Assembly (NCBI GenBank): GCA_036323355.1
Contig: AP028876.1
Span: forward strand, 1,364,001-1,428,000
Direction of reading: 5' to 3'
From: Gottschalkiaceae bacterium SANA
GTDB lineage: Bacteria > Bacillota > Clostridia > Tissierellales > GPF-1
Length of the DNA: 64,000 nt
Below, one piece after another: positions 18,077-27,367 of the stretch (within the stretch, counting starts at the first letter, position 1; each line of letters opens with the position of its first letter). The notes beneath the pieces were generated by a model, which made no database searches, was not told the origin of the DNA, and saw only the letters and a list, made by a program, of their open reading frames with translations. The position numbers and the translations under genes are program-made.

Positions 18077-18173
18077 GGGAGTAGATGAGTGCTGGTGTGC
18101 TCTCTGGTCTTCAAAACCAGTTCGGGGCGTGAAGAACGTCCTGGGTGGGTTCGATTCCCATCTATTCCCGCCA
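18077..18173 (+). tRNA. selC: tRNA-Sec (anticodon TCA)
   Basis: The 97-base gene folds as a selenocysteine tRNA. An 8-bp acceptor stem pairs GGGAGTAG with CTATTCCC, followed by discriminator G and encoded CCA. The anticodon stem CTGGT/ACCAG (18104-18108 and 18116-18120) presents loop CTTCAAA with anticodon TCA at 18111-18113. A long variable arm and the T-loop GGTTCGATTCC follow. It completes the Sec machinery with selD, selA and selB upstream. Confidence 0.97.
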
Positions 18174-18179
18174 TTTAAG

Positions 18180-18208
18180 CCTGATAAATTTTTATCGGGT
18201 TTTCTTTT
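18180..18208 (+). terminator. Intrinsic terminator after tRNA-Sec
   Basis: CCTGATAA pairs with TTATCGGG around a short A/T loop and is followed by TTTTCTTTT. Confidence 0.85.
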
Positions 18209-18279
18209 ATTTGGAGATAAATCCAAAATTAAGAGGGTAAGAATACATAAGGAAAATCGTTAAAACTGAACCGAAATTA

Positions 18280-18358
18280 GCATGGTCTGGAGAAAAGCAA
18301 ACTATTCGTGAGGATAGGACGCAAAGTTAAGCGTCTTGCAAAAGATCGACTGACTGCC
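18280..18358 (+). ncRNA. Cyclic-di-GMP-I (GEMM) riboswitch 1
   Basis: The conserved GEMM core is visible: AGCAAAC, a CTAT/ATAG hairpin capped by a GTGA tetraloop, then GGACGCAAAG. These are the ligand-binding and tetraloop elements of class I c-di-GMP riboswitches. A second helix region (AGTTA with TGACT, inner TCTT/AAGA) follows and could carry the tetraloop receptor. It lies about 80 bases upstream of the first large secreted protein and directly abuts a terminator. About 70 bases before it (18209-18279) hold no clear gene. Confidence 0.85.
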
Positions 18359-18381
18359 TCAAGAAAAGGAGGTGGTTTTTT
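18354..18381 (+). terminator. Riboswitch 1 expression-platform terminator
   Basis: CTGCCTC pairs with GAGGTGG around an AAGAAAAG loop and is followed by six T. Its 5' arm is the very 3' edge of the GEMM aptamer, so the two structures may be mutually exclusive. Confidence 0.8.
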
Positions 18382-18438
18382 AGTGTAAAAAAAAGGGTCA
18401 TAACCCATTATATGTACACGCTGTGAGGAGGACTATCG

Positions 18439-21051
18439 ATGAAAAAACAGTGGAAGAAAAAAGTATTTGTATCGGTATTGATTTTATGTGTGTGTTTTGC
18501 GACGATTGTTAGTGTAGGGGTTTTTGCCAGCGGGTCCGACGCTGGACGAGGAAAATTCGGTGGATTCCAAATGCATAAAGGAGGAAGCACCTACAAAGAG
18601 GGTCAGGAAGGAAAAACGGGTAATGGAGAGGATGGTCACGCTGAAGATGGTCATAGTGATGATTCAGAAGAAGCGTCTGGCGACGCAGATGTAATGAGTT
18701 CAAGTGGTGACAAAAGTGATAAAGGTCATTCATCCGGTGGCTCATCGGGTCATAACGGTGGAAGTGACACCCACGGCAAGCCTGATGACCATGAACCGGG
18801 AGAGGACGAAGGGGAGGATGAAGCGGAGCTGAATCCTTTTGATGAGTCGATTTCAGAAACAGAGTTTGTTGACGAGGGGAAATTTGTTACATTGAATATC
18901 TTCCAAGAAGGTTTGGCAGATGGTGATGAGGCGGTCATCTGTGTCTACAAACTGGACGATGGGGTATTTACGTATAAGAATATCATCACCTTACAGGGTG
19001 ATACAACTGGGCCATATGCTGTTAAGGTTCCTGTAGGGCATGAGTGTTTTATTGAGAGTGCCATGGTGCCAGGATTTGCGACACCAGAGAAACAAACTAT
19101 TTCCTTAGGTACATTTGAAGGTGATTTCACGGAAAAAGTGATCGTGAAGTTCATAGAACATCATTATGAACTTGAAGCTTTCGCTTTGAGCTTCAATAAA
19201 GTGTTTGATCCGCCAATGACGGAAGTTGCAATGTTTATTGATGAAGAGATCTCGGTAAATCCGAAAATCAGTCCAGCTAATGTCGATTATGACATGATCC
19301 AATGGTCATCATCAAACGAATTAGCAGCTATTGTAGAAGCGGGTCTTGTTACGGCTGTAGGAGCTGGAGAATCAATGATTACAGCGGAATTGAAATTAGG
19401 TGAAACTCTACTGGCATCAGCCGAGGTTGAAGTGATCGTACAAGTTTTTCCTGCTATGGGTACAATTTTAGAAAAAACTGAATTTGAGGTTGGTCAAAGG
19501 TATCCTTTGCCGTTGATTATGGAGGCGATGGGACGATCTTTAGATATCGCATGGCAGAACAAGACTTATGTACAAACCCTGGATGATGGCGATTATCTAT
19601 ACTTTATCGCTCCAACCCATGGGAATGAAACTTTGCCTGTAGATGCTGATGTCGACCTGTATGGGATCATTTCTCATGACGTGACCGCGACGGGTCCAAC
19701 TCTTCATGTTTTAGAGCCGGATAAGTTGGAACTGGTTGAGAAGGTTGTTAATCTAAGTGAAAGTGCTTTTGATCTCACTTATCAATTAGAAGGGATCCGT
19801 GGGGAGGTACCTTGGGACCGAACGGATTTGACGGGATTTTATTTTACAAGCACAGATCCGAATATCGTTGCGGTTACGAATGATATGCGTGGCTTGGATG
19901 ACTTGCGGGATGATACGGGTTTGCTTATCAATCAGATTCAAATTGTAACTAAGGCTACGGCGAACGAAACAGGGTATGCGATTGTCAAACTGCGTAACAG
20001 TCAAGGTGTCGAGTTGGCAAGCTGGGGTATTTCGGTTATAAAAGCAGAGATTGATTTGGTGGACAATGCCTATGCCATGGCGTCTTCTGACTTTATGGGC
20101 GAGGTCACCGAAGAGCATTTTGACACAGCTGATGAGGTTTTTATTACTTGTAAAAATTTCTTTGATGCCGATCAGCTCGTTGCATTCAACAATGAAACCT
20201 ACTATATTCGCGTTACGGAAAAGGGTTCGGAGGGTCTTTTGGGTGAAGGCATATTTACCTTCGGTGAGAATGTGACAAAAAATAATGGAGAATGGGCCTA
20301 CTATGGCTCAGATCCAATCAGTTTCGTAGAATTTCAATCGGGCGAGTTTACTGGTGGATTTGTTCAGGTTAATGAGCTAGGTGAAGTCGTGATGGATGGT
20401 TTGGGAAAAACCATTGCTGGATTTCGTTTGATTGATGTTTTAACTGATCTTAGTCCGAATACAAATTCATCGAAAGAAGTTTTTGTGGAAGTCAGCACCT
20501 TTGATGATTATCCAAGTGGTGATGAAGGGGAACGTCCGAAAACCTATCATACCAACTTTAAAATTGGATCTGCAGTTCCCACGGGATCGATTGAAGTCGA
20601 TATTTTGAATCCGGATGAGATTCCATTAGAGTATCTAGTGGGAAGACATGTGGTATTAACGCGTGAGGAGTTCCCAGAAGGAACCGATCTGACATCTGTT
20701 TCCATTTACGATTTCTATAAGGAAGATGTTAAAACGAATCAACCGAATTTCTTGGATGATTATACGGAGATTGACGACATCTATACAAATTTGTATGTGG
20801 ATGAAGTTAAACTCTTTGGTAGAATTGAGGAGAGAACTTCATCGACAACTGGTGAAACAGAACTCTATGTTGCATGGGATCGAGCGCGAGAAGTACCATT
20901 GAAGATTGGTGGTTACTTCCTGCTGATTGATTACAAACCGTATAAAACGAATTTGCAATCTACGTTTGCAGATAATGAAACCATGCTGAAAGAGGTTCAC
21001 CTGAAAAAAACGGGTGAAGTTATTGAAAAAATGGTAATATTTTACGAATAG
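18439..21051 (+). CDS. Large secreted protein with His/Asp/Gly-rich head and BIG2-like domain
   Basis: The 870-residue product has a signal peptide (basic MKKQWKKK, then VSVLILCVCFATIVSV, cleavage near VFAS at 30). Residues 31-130 are low complexity, rich in Gly, Ser, Asp, Glu and with seven His, suggestive of metal or polyion binding. A Big-2/Ig-like unit lies around residues 262-335 (ISVNP, then WSSSN, VTAVGAGESMITA). The rest is beta-rich and acidic with no recognised catalytic motif. No SLH, LPXTG or C-terminal membrane segment is seen, so it is released or held by a partner. It follows c-di-GMP riboswitch 1; AGGAGGACTATCG precedes the ATG. Function is unknown; a surface adhesin or matrix role is inferred. 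Confidence 0.8.
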   Translation: MKKQWKKKVFVSVLILCVCFATIVSVGVFASGSDAGRGKFGGFQMHKGGSTYKEGQEGKTGNGEDGHAEDGHSDDSEEASGDADVMSSSGDKSDKGHSSGGSSGHNGGSDTHGKPDDHEPGEDEGEDEAELNPFDESISETEFVDEGKFVTLNIFQEGLADGDEAVICVYKLDDGVFTYKNIITLQGDTTGPYAVKVPVGHECFIESAMVPGFATPEKQTISLGTFEGDFTEKVIVKFIEHHYELEAFALSFNKVFDPPMTEVAMFIDEEISVNPKISPANVDYDMIQWSSSNELAAIVEAGLVTAVGAGESMITAELKLGETLLASAEVEVIVQVFPAMGTILEKTEFEVGQRYPLPLIMEAMGRSLDIAWQNKTYVQTLDDGDYLYFIAPTHGNETLPVDADVDLYGIISHDVTATGPTLHVLEPDKLELVEKVVNLSESAFDLTYQLEGIRGEVPWDRTDLTGFYFTSTDPNIVAVTNDMRGLDDLRDDTGLLINQIQIVTKATANETGYAIVKLRNSQGVELASWGISVIKAEIDLVDNAYAMASSDFMGEVTEEHFDTADEVFITCKNFFDADQLVAFNNETYYIRVTEKGSEGLLGEGIFTFGENVTKNNGEWAYYGSDPISFVEFQSGEFTGGFVQVNELGEVVMDGLGKTIAGFRLIDVLTDLSPNTNSSKEVFVEVSTFDDYPSGDEGERPKTYHTNFKIGSAVPTGSIEVDILNPDEIPLEYLVGRHVVLTREEFPEGTDLTSVSIYDFYKEDVKTNQPNFLDDYTEIDDIYTNLYVDEVKLFGRIEERTSSTTGETELYVAWDRAREVPLKIGGYFLLIDYKPYKTNLQSTFADNETMLKEVHLKKTGEVIEKMVIFYE

Positions 21052-21104
21052 GCGTTATATAGTAATATGAATTGAAAATAGGTAAACGAGAAGGAGTAAA
21101 AGGT

Positions 21105-21140
21105 AGCGAGTGCCAATTGTCGATTGGCACTCGCTTTTGT
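21105..21140 (+). terminator. Intrinsic terminator after the first large secreted protein
   Basis: A perfect 13-bp stem (AGCGAGTGCCAAT with ATTGGCACTCGCT, loop TGTCG) is followed by TTTTGT. The next 220 bases up to the second riboswitch are A/T-rich and hold no gene; a promoter must lie there but no clear -35/-10 pair is visible. Confidence 0.9.
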
Positions 21141-21365
21141 CGTTGATTTTCATTGAATCCGGAAAATTTGATTTAAGCGAGTGGATAAGAGACGTATATA
21201 TATTCAAACGATAAATAATATTTTACATTTTGGCCAATTAATGTAAAAATACTGTTCTTACTTACGAATTCTTACAAAATGTTATAAAGTTTGAAAAACG
21301 GGGTAATATATCCATACTCAATTAATGGCATATGCTATTAAATTGGTTATTATAGGAAATCAACG

Positions 21366-21455
21366 AAAAAGGCAAACTGCTCGTGAGAGTGGGACGCAAA
21401 GCCAGACATCTTATGACAGAAAAAAGTTACTTCAAGGAAAGAACGGTCGACTGCC
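21366..21455 (+). ncRNA. Cyclic-di-GMP-I (GEMM) riboswitch 2
   Basis: The core reads GGCAAAC, then a short hairpin capped by a GTGA loop (CTGCTC..GAGAGTGG), then GGGACGCAAAGCC, a strong match to class I c-di-GMP aptamers. The 3' end GGTCGACTGCC allows GGCA at 21371-21374 to close on TGCC at 21452-21455. It lies about 105 bases upstream of the SLH protein gene. The closing strand is shared with the following terminator. Confidence 0.9.
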
Positions 21456-21477
21456 ACAGAATTCTGTGGCAGTTTTT
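21451..21477 (+). terminator. Riboswitch 2 expression-platform terminator
   Basis: CTGCCACAG and CTGTGGCAG form a perfect 9-bp stem with an AATT loop, followed by five T. Its 5' arm contains the TGCC that closes the aptamer, so ligand-stabilised aptamer folding should block termination. Confidence 0.88.
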
Positions 21478-21559
21478 AATTGTCATAAACTGGCTGATAT
21501 ATCTATTTATGGCTCTAAAGGCAAGGAATAACATAATGTACAAGAAAAGGAGGTTATCG

Positions 21560-24500
21560 ATGAAAGTAAAAAAAAGGATGGTTGTTTTAGTTGTAATTTC
21601 CATGGTCATCCAATTGATTTCACTTCCAGCATTTGCTGACACTGATTCGACCAACTTAGCGGAGGTTGGTTTTATCGGACCAGGCAAATATGTTGCAGAC
21701 ATTTTAATGATCGACGGCGGTATTTCGAAAGATACGGATGTTGTCATTGGTCAGATGTCTCTATGGAATACACGAGATCGATTGTGGATGACTCTGGATA
21801 CAGACCAAGAGTGGGCGATCCGAGAAGTAATGATCTATGTAGGCGCTGATGAAGTGCCGATTACCCTTGGAGGTGCGCCTGCGATTCAAGAATTTCCGTA
21901 CAAAGCTCAGCTGACGGAGTCGACACATACATATGAATTTTCGTTGGATTTGATGGATGACTTGGATCTGACTTGGGGCAAGCGTGACGAGGCCCGAAGA
22001 ATTCCAAAAATATCGGTTTGTCTTCATGTGGAACCGACGTCTGAAACCAGCACGCAAGGCATGGGATATGCGTGGGGCCAAGGCAATGTGGAATTTCTGA
22101 ACCATACGGGTTGGTGGATGAACTATGCAATTGTTCATCCGAGTACCGGACACTTTATTGATGCGCCAGTAAAAGGCGTGGGCTATCAAACTCCGACACA
22201 TATAGGAATAACGGATGATGGTGGTTCATTTGATTATTTTGCAGGTGAATCCGTTGAGTTGTTTATTGGTGGTGTATCCCTTGGCAAGGTAAAAGCAGAC
22301 CAGCGAATCACACCAATGGATGTGGTAGGAACCAGCGATACGGATGATCCAAGGGTTGTCAACATGGCCAAACTTTTACAAAGTTTGGATGAGGATGGAG
22401 AACCCACCGGCGGAATCGTTATCGATATGGCTACTAGTATGGCGCTGACACGGACCACGAATGAGATGGAGATCGACGCCTTTGACTTCAGTGATTCCGA
22501 TCAGATCGAGAATGTGATTGAAGGGACCAATAAGAAGATGGGCGGGAAGTTAAACCCTGTTGATTCTGTTGACGCCTTGGATAATTTACAAAAAGGCACA
22601 AGCAGTAATATGGTCCGAAAAAATGTATCAAAGAATTCTGCTTTTGAAGACGCAAAGGCGAAACTCGAATTAATGCCGATGTATGTGCCAGCCATGAAAG
22701 CGAATGGCGACCCAGTTACATTAAATTATTATGATTTGGTTTTTGATGAAGAAGCCCAAGAAAATGAGTATGAGCTTAGTGAACAGCGGAATTTAGCGAA
22801 GCCGTTGATTGCATGCTATGCGGAAAAGGTTATGGGAACCAATGGATTTGATATCTATGGGGCTGTTTCCAAGGATGCCGGAGAAACTTGGCAGGTACAG
22901 AATTTATCAAAGTCTGCAGACAAATCTTCATTCATGACGGTAGATGGGATAGAATTTTCGGGAACTTGTCATAAACCACAGATCCGTGTACGTGGAAATT
23001 ATATTCTAGCCGCATGGACATCCAAGTTTGGTAGAACGGGTAATCCGCGCTATGCATTGGAACCTGATGAGCCGTACTATGAAGATGATCTATTTGGCGT
23101 GGGTGGACCACAACGTTCACGTGATTATTCCAGTGATGGGTATTATGAAGTTGGTGAATTGCCATTTAGTGTTGTCTGGACCTGTCGCGGCGTTATTGAT
23201 CCAGCAACTGGACAATTGACTTGGTATAAACCAGAGCGCTTGACTTCTGGTCGACGTGATGCATTCCAACTGATGCAAAGCGGTACTGAAGGTGCCGGTT
23301 TTGGTGTTGTTTGGCAAGAAGATCCTGAAGGTTTACGTCCTGGCGAAATGGCAGGACCTGGGGAAGGTTGGAGTGGAGCGACAACCAACCATAAAACGGA
23401 TATTTGGTATTCTTATATTGCATGGGACGATTTTAAAGATATCGATGTTAATTTCGAATCCAGCGGTGTGCAAAAAGAGGATATCAATGAGGATCAAAAA
23501 GGAAGGCCTAAGGCTGAAATTCCTTTCTCTATGCCTGTGCGGATTTCCGACAATGACACAATCAATACAGAAAGCATGAAAATCGATGAATTGATGATTC
23601 CAGGGCTAGATACTTTGAGCGAAGGTGATTTGCTTTCGGTCAATTCAAGTAATTTTGTTCCGCTTCTGGAAGCAGGCGATGATCAAGGCACCCATAAGTA
23701 TGGGTACGCCAATTTGCCTAGTTATTACAATGGTCCTGCGATCTGTGACCAATTGTATTTTAAAGTCAATCATCAAGAAGCCGATAAATATGTGGCGGTA
23801 ACAGAAGATGGACGAATTCTTGATGGTAATACAGGAGCGTCTCGCCCTAATATCATGATGCAACCATATATGACTAAAGATGCAAATGGCAAGTCCTACA
23901 AAAGCGCCTGGGTTGTCGTTTGCTATGAAGAAACCAAGGGTGCTGGTGCAGGACCGGATGAAGTAACAAGTGCTTCTTACGATGAACACACCCCCACCGA
24001 TATTGAGAGTGGAACGACTGACGAGGGTGTTCCAGTTGATGATGAGACGGCCCCAGTTGATGAATTGACTGAAGTGGGCGTTGACCCAGTAATTGCGGAA
24101 GGCTCAGGTGTTGGTGAACAAAAAGGCAAGGAAGCCTATGTTCCTGATAATGGCAAATTAGTGATCTACCATACCTTTGATATGGCCAAGCCGGATCTTG
24201 TTAGTGCGGGAGAGATAATGAATCCGCAAGTGGAAATTGACTCTCAGGCTGACTTTGATCACTATGTGTGGGAAGACGGTAGTCTGCCAGGCCTCATTCC
24301 TAGCAAAGGGAATGTAGATGCAAAAAAAGGTGACGTTCATAGGGGATTATTGTATTTAGTTGACGAAGCCGGCGAACTCCTTCTTGATTTCAACAAAGAC
24401 CCAATTCCAGCTTATGAAAATGCACGTAGACCGAGACTTTTAATCCAAGGTGCAAATGGTGCCTTGGGCAAATCGTCTACAAGTTCCCCTGCAAAATGGG

Positions 24501-27346
24501 ACACCGGAACGTCTTTGGTTATGGTCTATAAAATGGGCGAAAACGGTATGGGTCGTCCGAGCGATATTTTGATGAGGAGATGGGAAATCCCTAGCACCAT
24601 AAAAGGAAGTCGGAATCCTTACTCAACCGAATTCTTATCGGACGAAATTTATAATATCAGCGCTACTAGACCAACTGAAGAAGCGATAAATATCAATAGT
24701 TCAGAAGATAAAAGTGGCGATGGCATCAAGGTAATGCGTTGGGAACAACCTGAAGAAGCCCTTATGGATGCGACTTATGCAAATCCGTATGAAGATGCTA
24801 GAGCGCATCGAGGCATTCTTCGAGGAAAAAAATTAGCGATTGCCTACGACCATACGCCAAATTGGGCAGCCTCAAGAAATGGCAATGACGTGTATAATCT
24901 GTATCTGCGACGCTCTTTCGACGGTGGCGAGACATTTACAACCAATCCGAATGGAAACAACGACGTGTATATTGATGGTGTTTTCCAGGGAATTGGTGTC
25001 TTGCATCAAGATTTGTATCGAACGGCTCTAGGGACAGGAAACGAACGAATTGACGATGATGAAATTCCGAAAGTTGTCGTCGAGACCTATTGGGCAAAAG
25101 GTGAATATGAGCCGGCTCAAAATTTATCCAAACTTCAGAACAATAAAGAAACGGTAATTGAGCCGCGATTGGTCGGTGGACCATCATCCACGAAAGTCAA
25201 TGGCAAGGTGGTATATGGTGAAGACCAACGTAATATCAATTTGTTCTGGGTTACCTACGGTACAAGCAGCAATCCTGGAGATGATTCCATGGAAGCGAAA
25301 GTACCTTTAGATTTGTATTACAGCTATACTGATGATTTTGGTGATTCATTCTATCATGAAGCAAAAATTGTTAATGAGACCAGCCAAGGTCATTATGCGG
25401 GTCAGGAACGAGATGTTTGGCCATGGCTTGCCAAAGATACAGGCAAACTAGAAAGTGCACAGGCTGAGTGTCAAATCCGTATGTCACCGGATGGTACTGT
25501 TATGTATTCCGTATGGAATGAAAATGGAAATAGCGGTGGAGATGTGAAATTCAGACGGATTATGATGGACGGCAAAATGATCGAATCAGATATTGATATG
25601 GTTGACGTCACAGCACCGTTTATTACGATTTCAGGAATTGAAGATGGCGATGTTAGAAGTGAAGACGTATCTATTGGGATCTCCTTAAACGAATTGGGTT
25701 CTTGGGAAGCGACAGTTTCCGAAGGAACTAACGAAGATGTATATACGACGAGCCCGATAGAAATTGCGGCATCAACAACTCCGAAAGCATACGTACTGGA
25801 CGTTGTTGCCACTGATTTGAGTGACAATACAAGTTTTAGACATATTGCCTTTACCATAGATGGCAATGTGCCTCAGATTGATATAACTGGTGTTGTGAAC
25901 GGTGAGCATAGCAATGATGATGTACATCTAGAGATTCATACTTTTGATGCGGTTCCAACGATTGAGTTATTGTGGAACGGTTTCATAATGCCAGCTAAAA
26001 GTGTGTATGATTTGGATGCGGAAGGCGAATATGACTTAACTGTTAGAGCTGAGCTTGATGGCAAAACATCTGAAAAACATATCGGTTTTGTTATTGACAA
26101 AACGGCACCGACTATTCGAATTGAAGGTGTTGAAGATGGTGAAACCTATGTTAACAGTGCAGATCCTCATGTTACAGTCACGGATAGTTTAAGCGATTAT
26201 CTGAACGAACTGACCATGTTGATGAATGGTAATGAGTACCTGAATTCTACAAAGATTTCAGAAGGCGGAGAATATACCCTTGAAATTATCGCAATTGATA
26301 AAGCTGACAATCGGGCAGAAGCGTCTGTAACCTTCAATGTAGAAGTGATTGGTACGCACTATCGACTCCAAGCAATTGCTCCTGAAACGGTTGAGGGAGT
26401 CATTCATGTAGGCAAGGGAGCAACCATTTTATTTAAGAATGACTTTGCAACCTTGCAAGTACCTGTTGGTGAATTTGATGAGGATGTTTCCTACATCATT
26501 GCACCGGCCACAGGTGAAACATCCAGCGGCAGAAGTTTGAAGGTTGGAGATTTGACATACAATATCGAGTTCTTCGATAAAGATGGCCAAAGGATCGATT
26601 CATTTGATATACCGATGACTCTGACCTTTGCCTACAATGATGAAGACTTGCCGGTAGGAAATTTGGAATCTGAACTTCGAATTTGCTACAGAAATGACCA
26701 ACTTGGAGAATGGATTGTAATTCCTGGAACAAGTGATCGGGTTAACAATTTAATTACTGCCAAGATCAGTCATCTGTCTACCTTTGGGGTGCGTGCTGTG
26801 AAGGCGTTCCCAGATTTGGCGGATTGCGGCAATCATTGGGCAGCAAATCATATCTACCGATTGGCCAGCCTAGGCATTGTGTGTGGTGATGATCAAGGCA
26901 ATTACAAACCAGAAGAATTAATTACCCGTGAAGAATTGGCGAAGATTTTAGTGAATACCATTGATTTGGCATCCGACGGTCAAATGGTTGCGGCAGATGA
27001 AGATGCGATTTCTGATTGGGCAAAAGAATTTATGCGCATTGCGGTGGCAACAGGTGCTTTGAAAGCGGATGGAAACGGAAATGTAAATCCGCAGCGATAC
27101 GCAACGCGACAAGAATTGATCGCAGCAGCAAAAGCGGTCTTTGGTCTGAAGGTTTTGAATGTAAAACCAGTCGCTTTTTCTGATTTGGAAACCTTACCAC
27201 GTGAACTGCATCAAGCGGCACAAGTAATGAGCCAACATGGTATCCTGAATGGATATGAAGACGGAAGCATCCGTCCAGATGGTTCAATTACTCGTGGAGA
27301 ACTGGCGAAGATGATTTCTCAGTTTTTGCTTGCAGAGCGTCAATAA
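21560..27346 (+). CDS. Giant SLH-anchored surface protein with Asp-box and Ig-like repeats
   Basis: The 1928-residue product has a signal peptide (KVKKRMVVLVVISMVIQL, cleavage near AFAD). Asp-box motifs of the sialidase/BNR type are seen near residues 437 (SKDAGETW) and 1118 (SFDGGETF), suggesting beta-propeller structure. Three Ig-like units starting APFITISGIEDG, VPQIDITGVVNG and APTIRIEGVEDG span about 1348-1595. Three SLH domains close the protein (about 1750-1928; FPDLADCGNHWA, then YKPEELITREELAK), anchoring it to secondary cell wall polymer. ATG 21560 follows AAAAGGAGGTTATCG; the frame is open upstream to 21383 but that part overlaps the riboswitch. It resembles multi-domain proteins with interchangeable anchors. 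Ligand and activity are unknown. Confidence 0.85.
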   Translation: MKVKKRMVVLVVISMVIQLISLPAFADTDSTNLAEVGFIGPGKYVADILMIDGGISKDTDVVIGQMSLWNTRDRLWMTLDTDQEWAIREVMIYVGADEVPITLGGAPAIQEFPYKAQLTESTHTYEFSLDLMDDLDLTWGKRDEARRIPKISVCLHVEPTSETSTQGMGYAWGQGNVEFLNHTGWWMNYAIVHPSTGHFIDAPVKGVGYQTPTHIGITDDGGSFDYFAGESVELFIGGVSLGKVKADQRITPMDVVGTSDTDDPRVVNMAKLLQSLDEDGEPTGGIVIDMATSMALTRTTNEMEIDAFDFSDSDQIENVIEGTNKKMGGKLNPVDSVDALDNLQKGTSSNMVRKNVSKNSAFEDAKAKLELMPMYVPAMKANGDPVTLNYYDLVFDEEAQENEYELSEQRNLAKPLIACYAEKVMGTNGFDIYGAVSKDAGETWQVQNLSKSADKSSFMTVDGIEFSGTCHKPQIRVRGNYILAAWTSKFGRTGNPRYALEPDEPYYEDDLFGVGGPQRSRDYSSDGYYEVGELPFSVVWTCRGVIDPATGQLTWYKPERLTSGRRDAFQLMQSGTEGAGFGVVWQEDPEGLRPGEMAGPGEGWSGATTNHKTDIWYSYIAWDDFKDIDVNFESSGVQKEDINEDQKGRPKAEIPFSMPVRISDNDTINTESMKIDELMIPGLDTLSEGDLLSVNSSNFVPLLEAGDDQGTHKYGYANLPSYYNGPAICDQLYFKVNHQEADKYVAVTEDGRILDGNTGASRPNIMMQPYMTKDANGKSYKSAWVVVCYEETKGAGAGPDEVTSASYDEHTPTDIESGTTDEGVPVDDETAPVDELTEVGVDPVIAEGSGVGEQKGKEAYVPDNGKLVIYHTFDMAKPDLVSAGEIMNPQVEIDSQADFDHYVWEDGSLPGLIPSKGNVDAKKGDVHRGLLYLVDEAGELLLDFNKDPIPAYENARRPRLLIQGANGALGKSSTSSPAKWDTGTSLVMVYKMGENGMGRPSDILMRRWEIPSTIKGSRNPYSTEFLSDEIYNISATRPTEEAININSSEDKSGDGIKVMRWEQPEEALMDATYANPYEDARAHRGILRGKKLAIAYDHTPNWAASRNGNDVYNLYLRRSFDGGETFTTNPNGNNDVYIDGVFQGIGVLHQDLYRTALGTGNERIDDDEIPKVVVETYWAKGEYEPAQNLSKLQNNKETVIEPRLVGGPSSTKVNGKVVYGEDQRNINLFWVTYGTSSNPGDDSMEAKVPLDLYYSYTDDFGDSFYHEAKIVNETSQGHYAGQERDVWPWLAKDTGKLESAQAECQIRMSPDGTVMYSVWNENGNSGGDVKFRRIMMDGKMIESDIDMVDVTAPFITISGIEDGDVRSEDVSIGISLNELGSWEATVSEGTNEDVYTTSPIEIAASTTPKAYVLDVVATDLSDNTSFRHIAFTIDGNVPQIDITGVVNGEHSNDDVHLEIHTFDAVPTIELLWNGFIMPAKSVYDLDAEGEYDLTVRAELDGKTSEKHIGFVIDKTAPTIRIEGVEDGETYVNSADPHVTVTDSLSDYLNELTMLMNGNEYLNSTKISEGGEYTLEIIAIDKADNRAEASVTFNVEVIGTHYRLQAIAPETVEGVIHVGKGATILFKNDFATLQVPVGEFDEDVSYIIAPATGETSSGRSLKVGDLTYNIEFFDKDGQRIDSFDIPMTLTFAYNDEDLPVGNLESELRICYRNDQLGEWIVIPGTSDRVNNLITAKISHLSTFGVRAVKAFPDLADCGNHWAANHIYRLASLGIVCGDDQGNYKPEELITREELAKILVNTIDLASDGQMVAADEDAISDWAKEFMRIAVATGALKADGNGNVNPQRYATRQELIAAAKAVFGLKVLNVKPVAFSDLETLPRELHQAAQVMSQHGILNGYEDGSIRPDGSITRGELAKMISQFLLAERQ

Positions 27347-27367
27347 TGGTTTTGAAAGGAGGGAACA

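Noticed and set aside
18180-18280. Mobile element attachment site at the tRNA-Sec 3' end
   Set aside because: No direct repeat of the tRNA 3' end was noticed elsewhere in the window, and no integrase or transposase gene is present; the accessory surface genes look chromosomally regulated.
21383-21559. N-terminal extension of the SLH protein by 59 residues
   Set aside because: The extension would translate the riboswitch and its terminator; the ATG at 21560 has a strong AGGAGG and begins a proper signal peptide.
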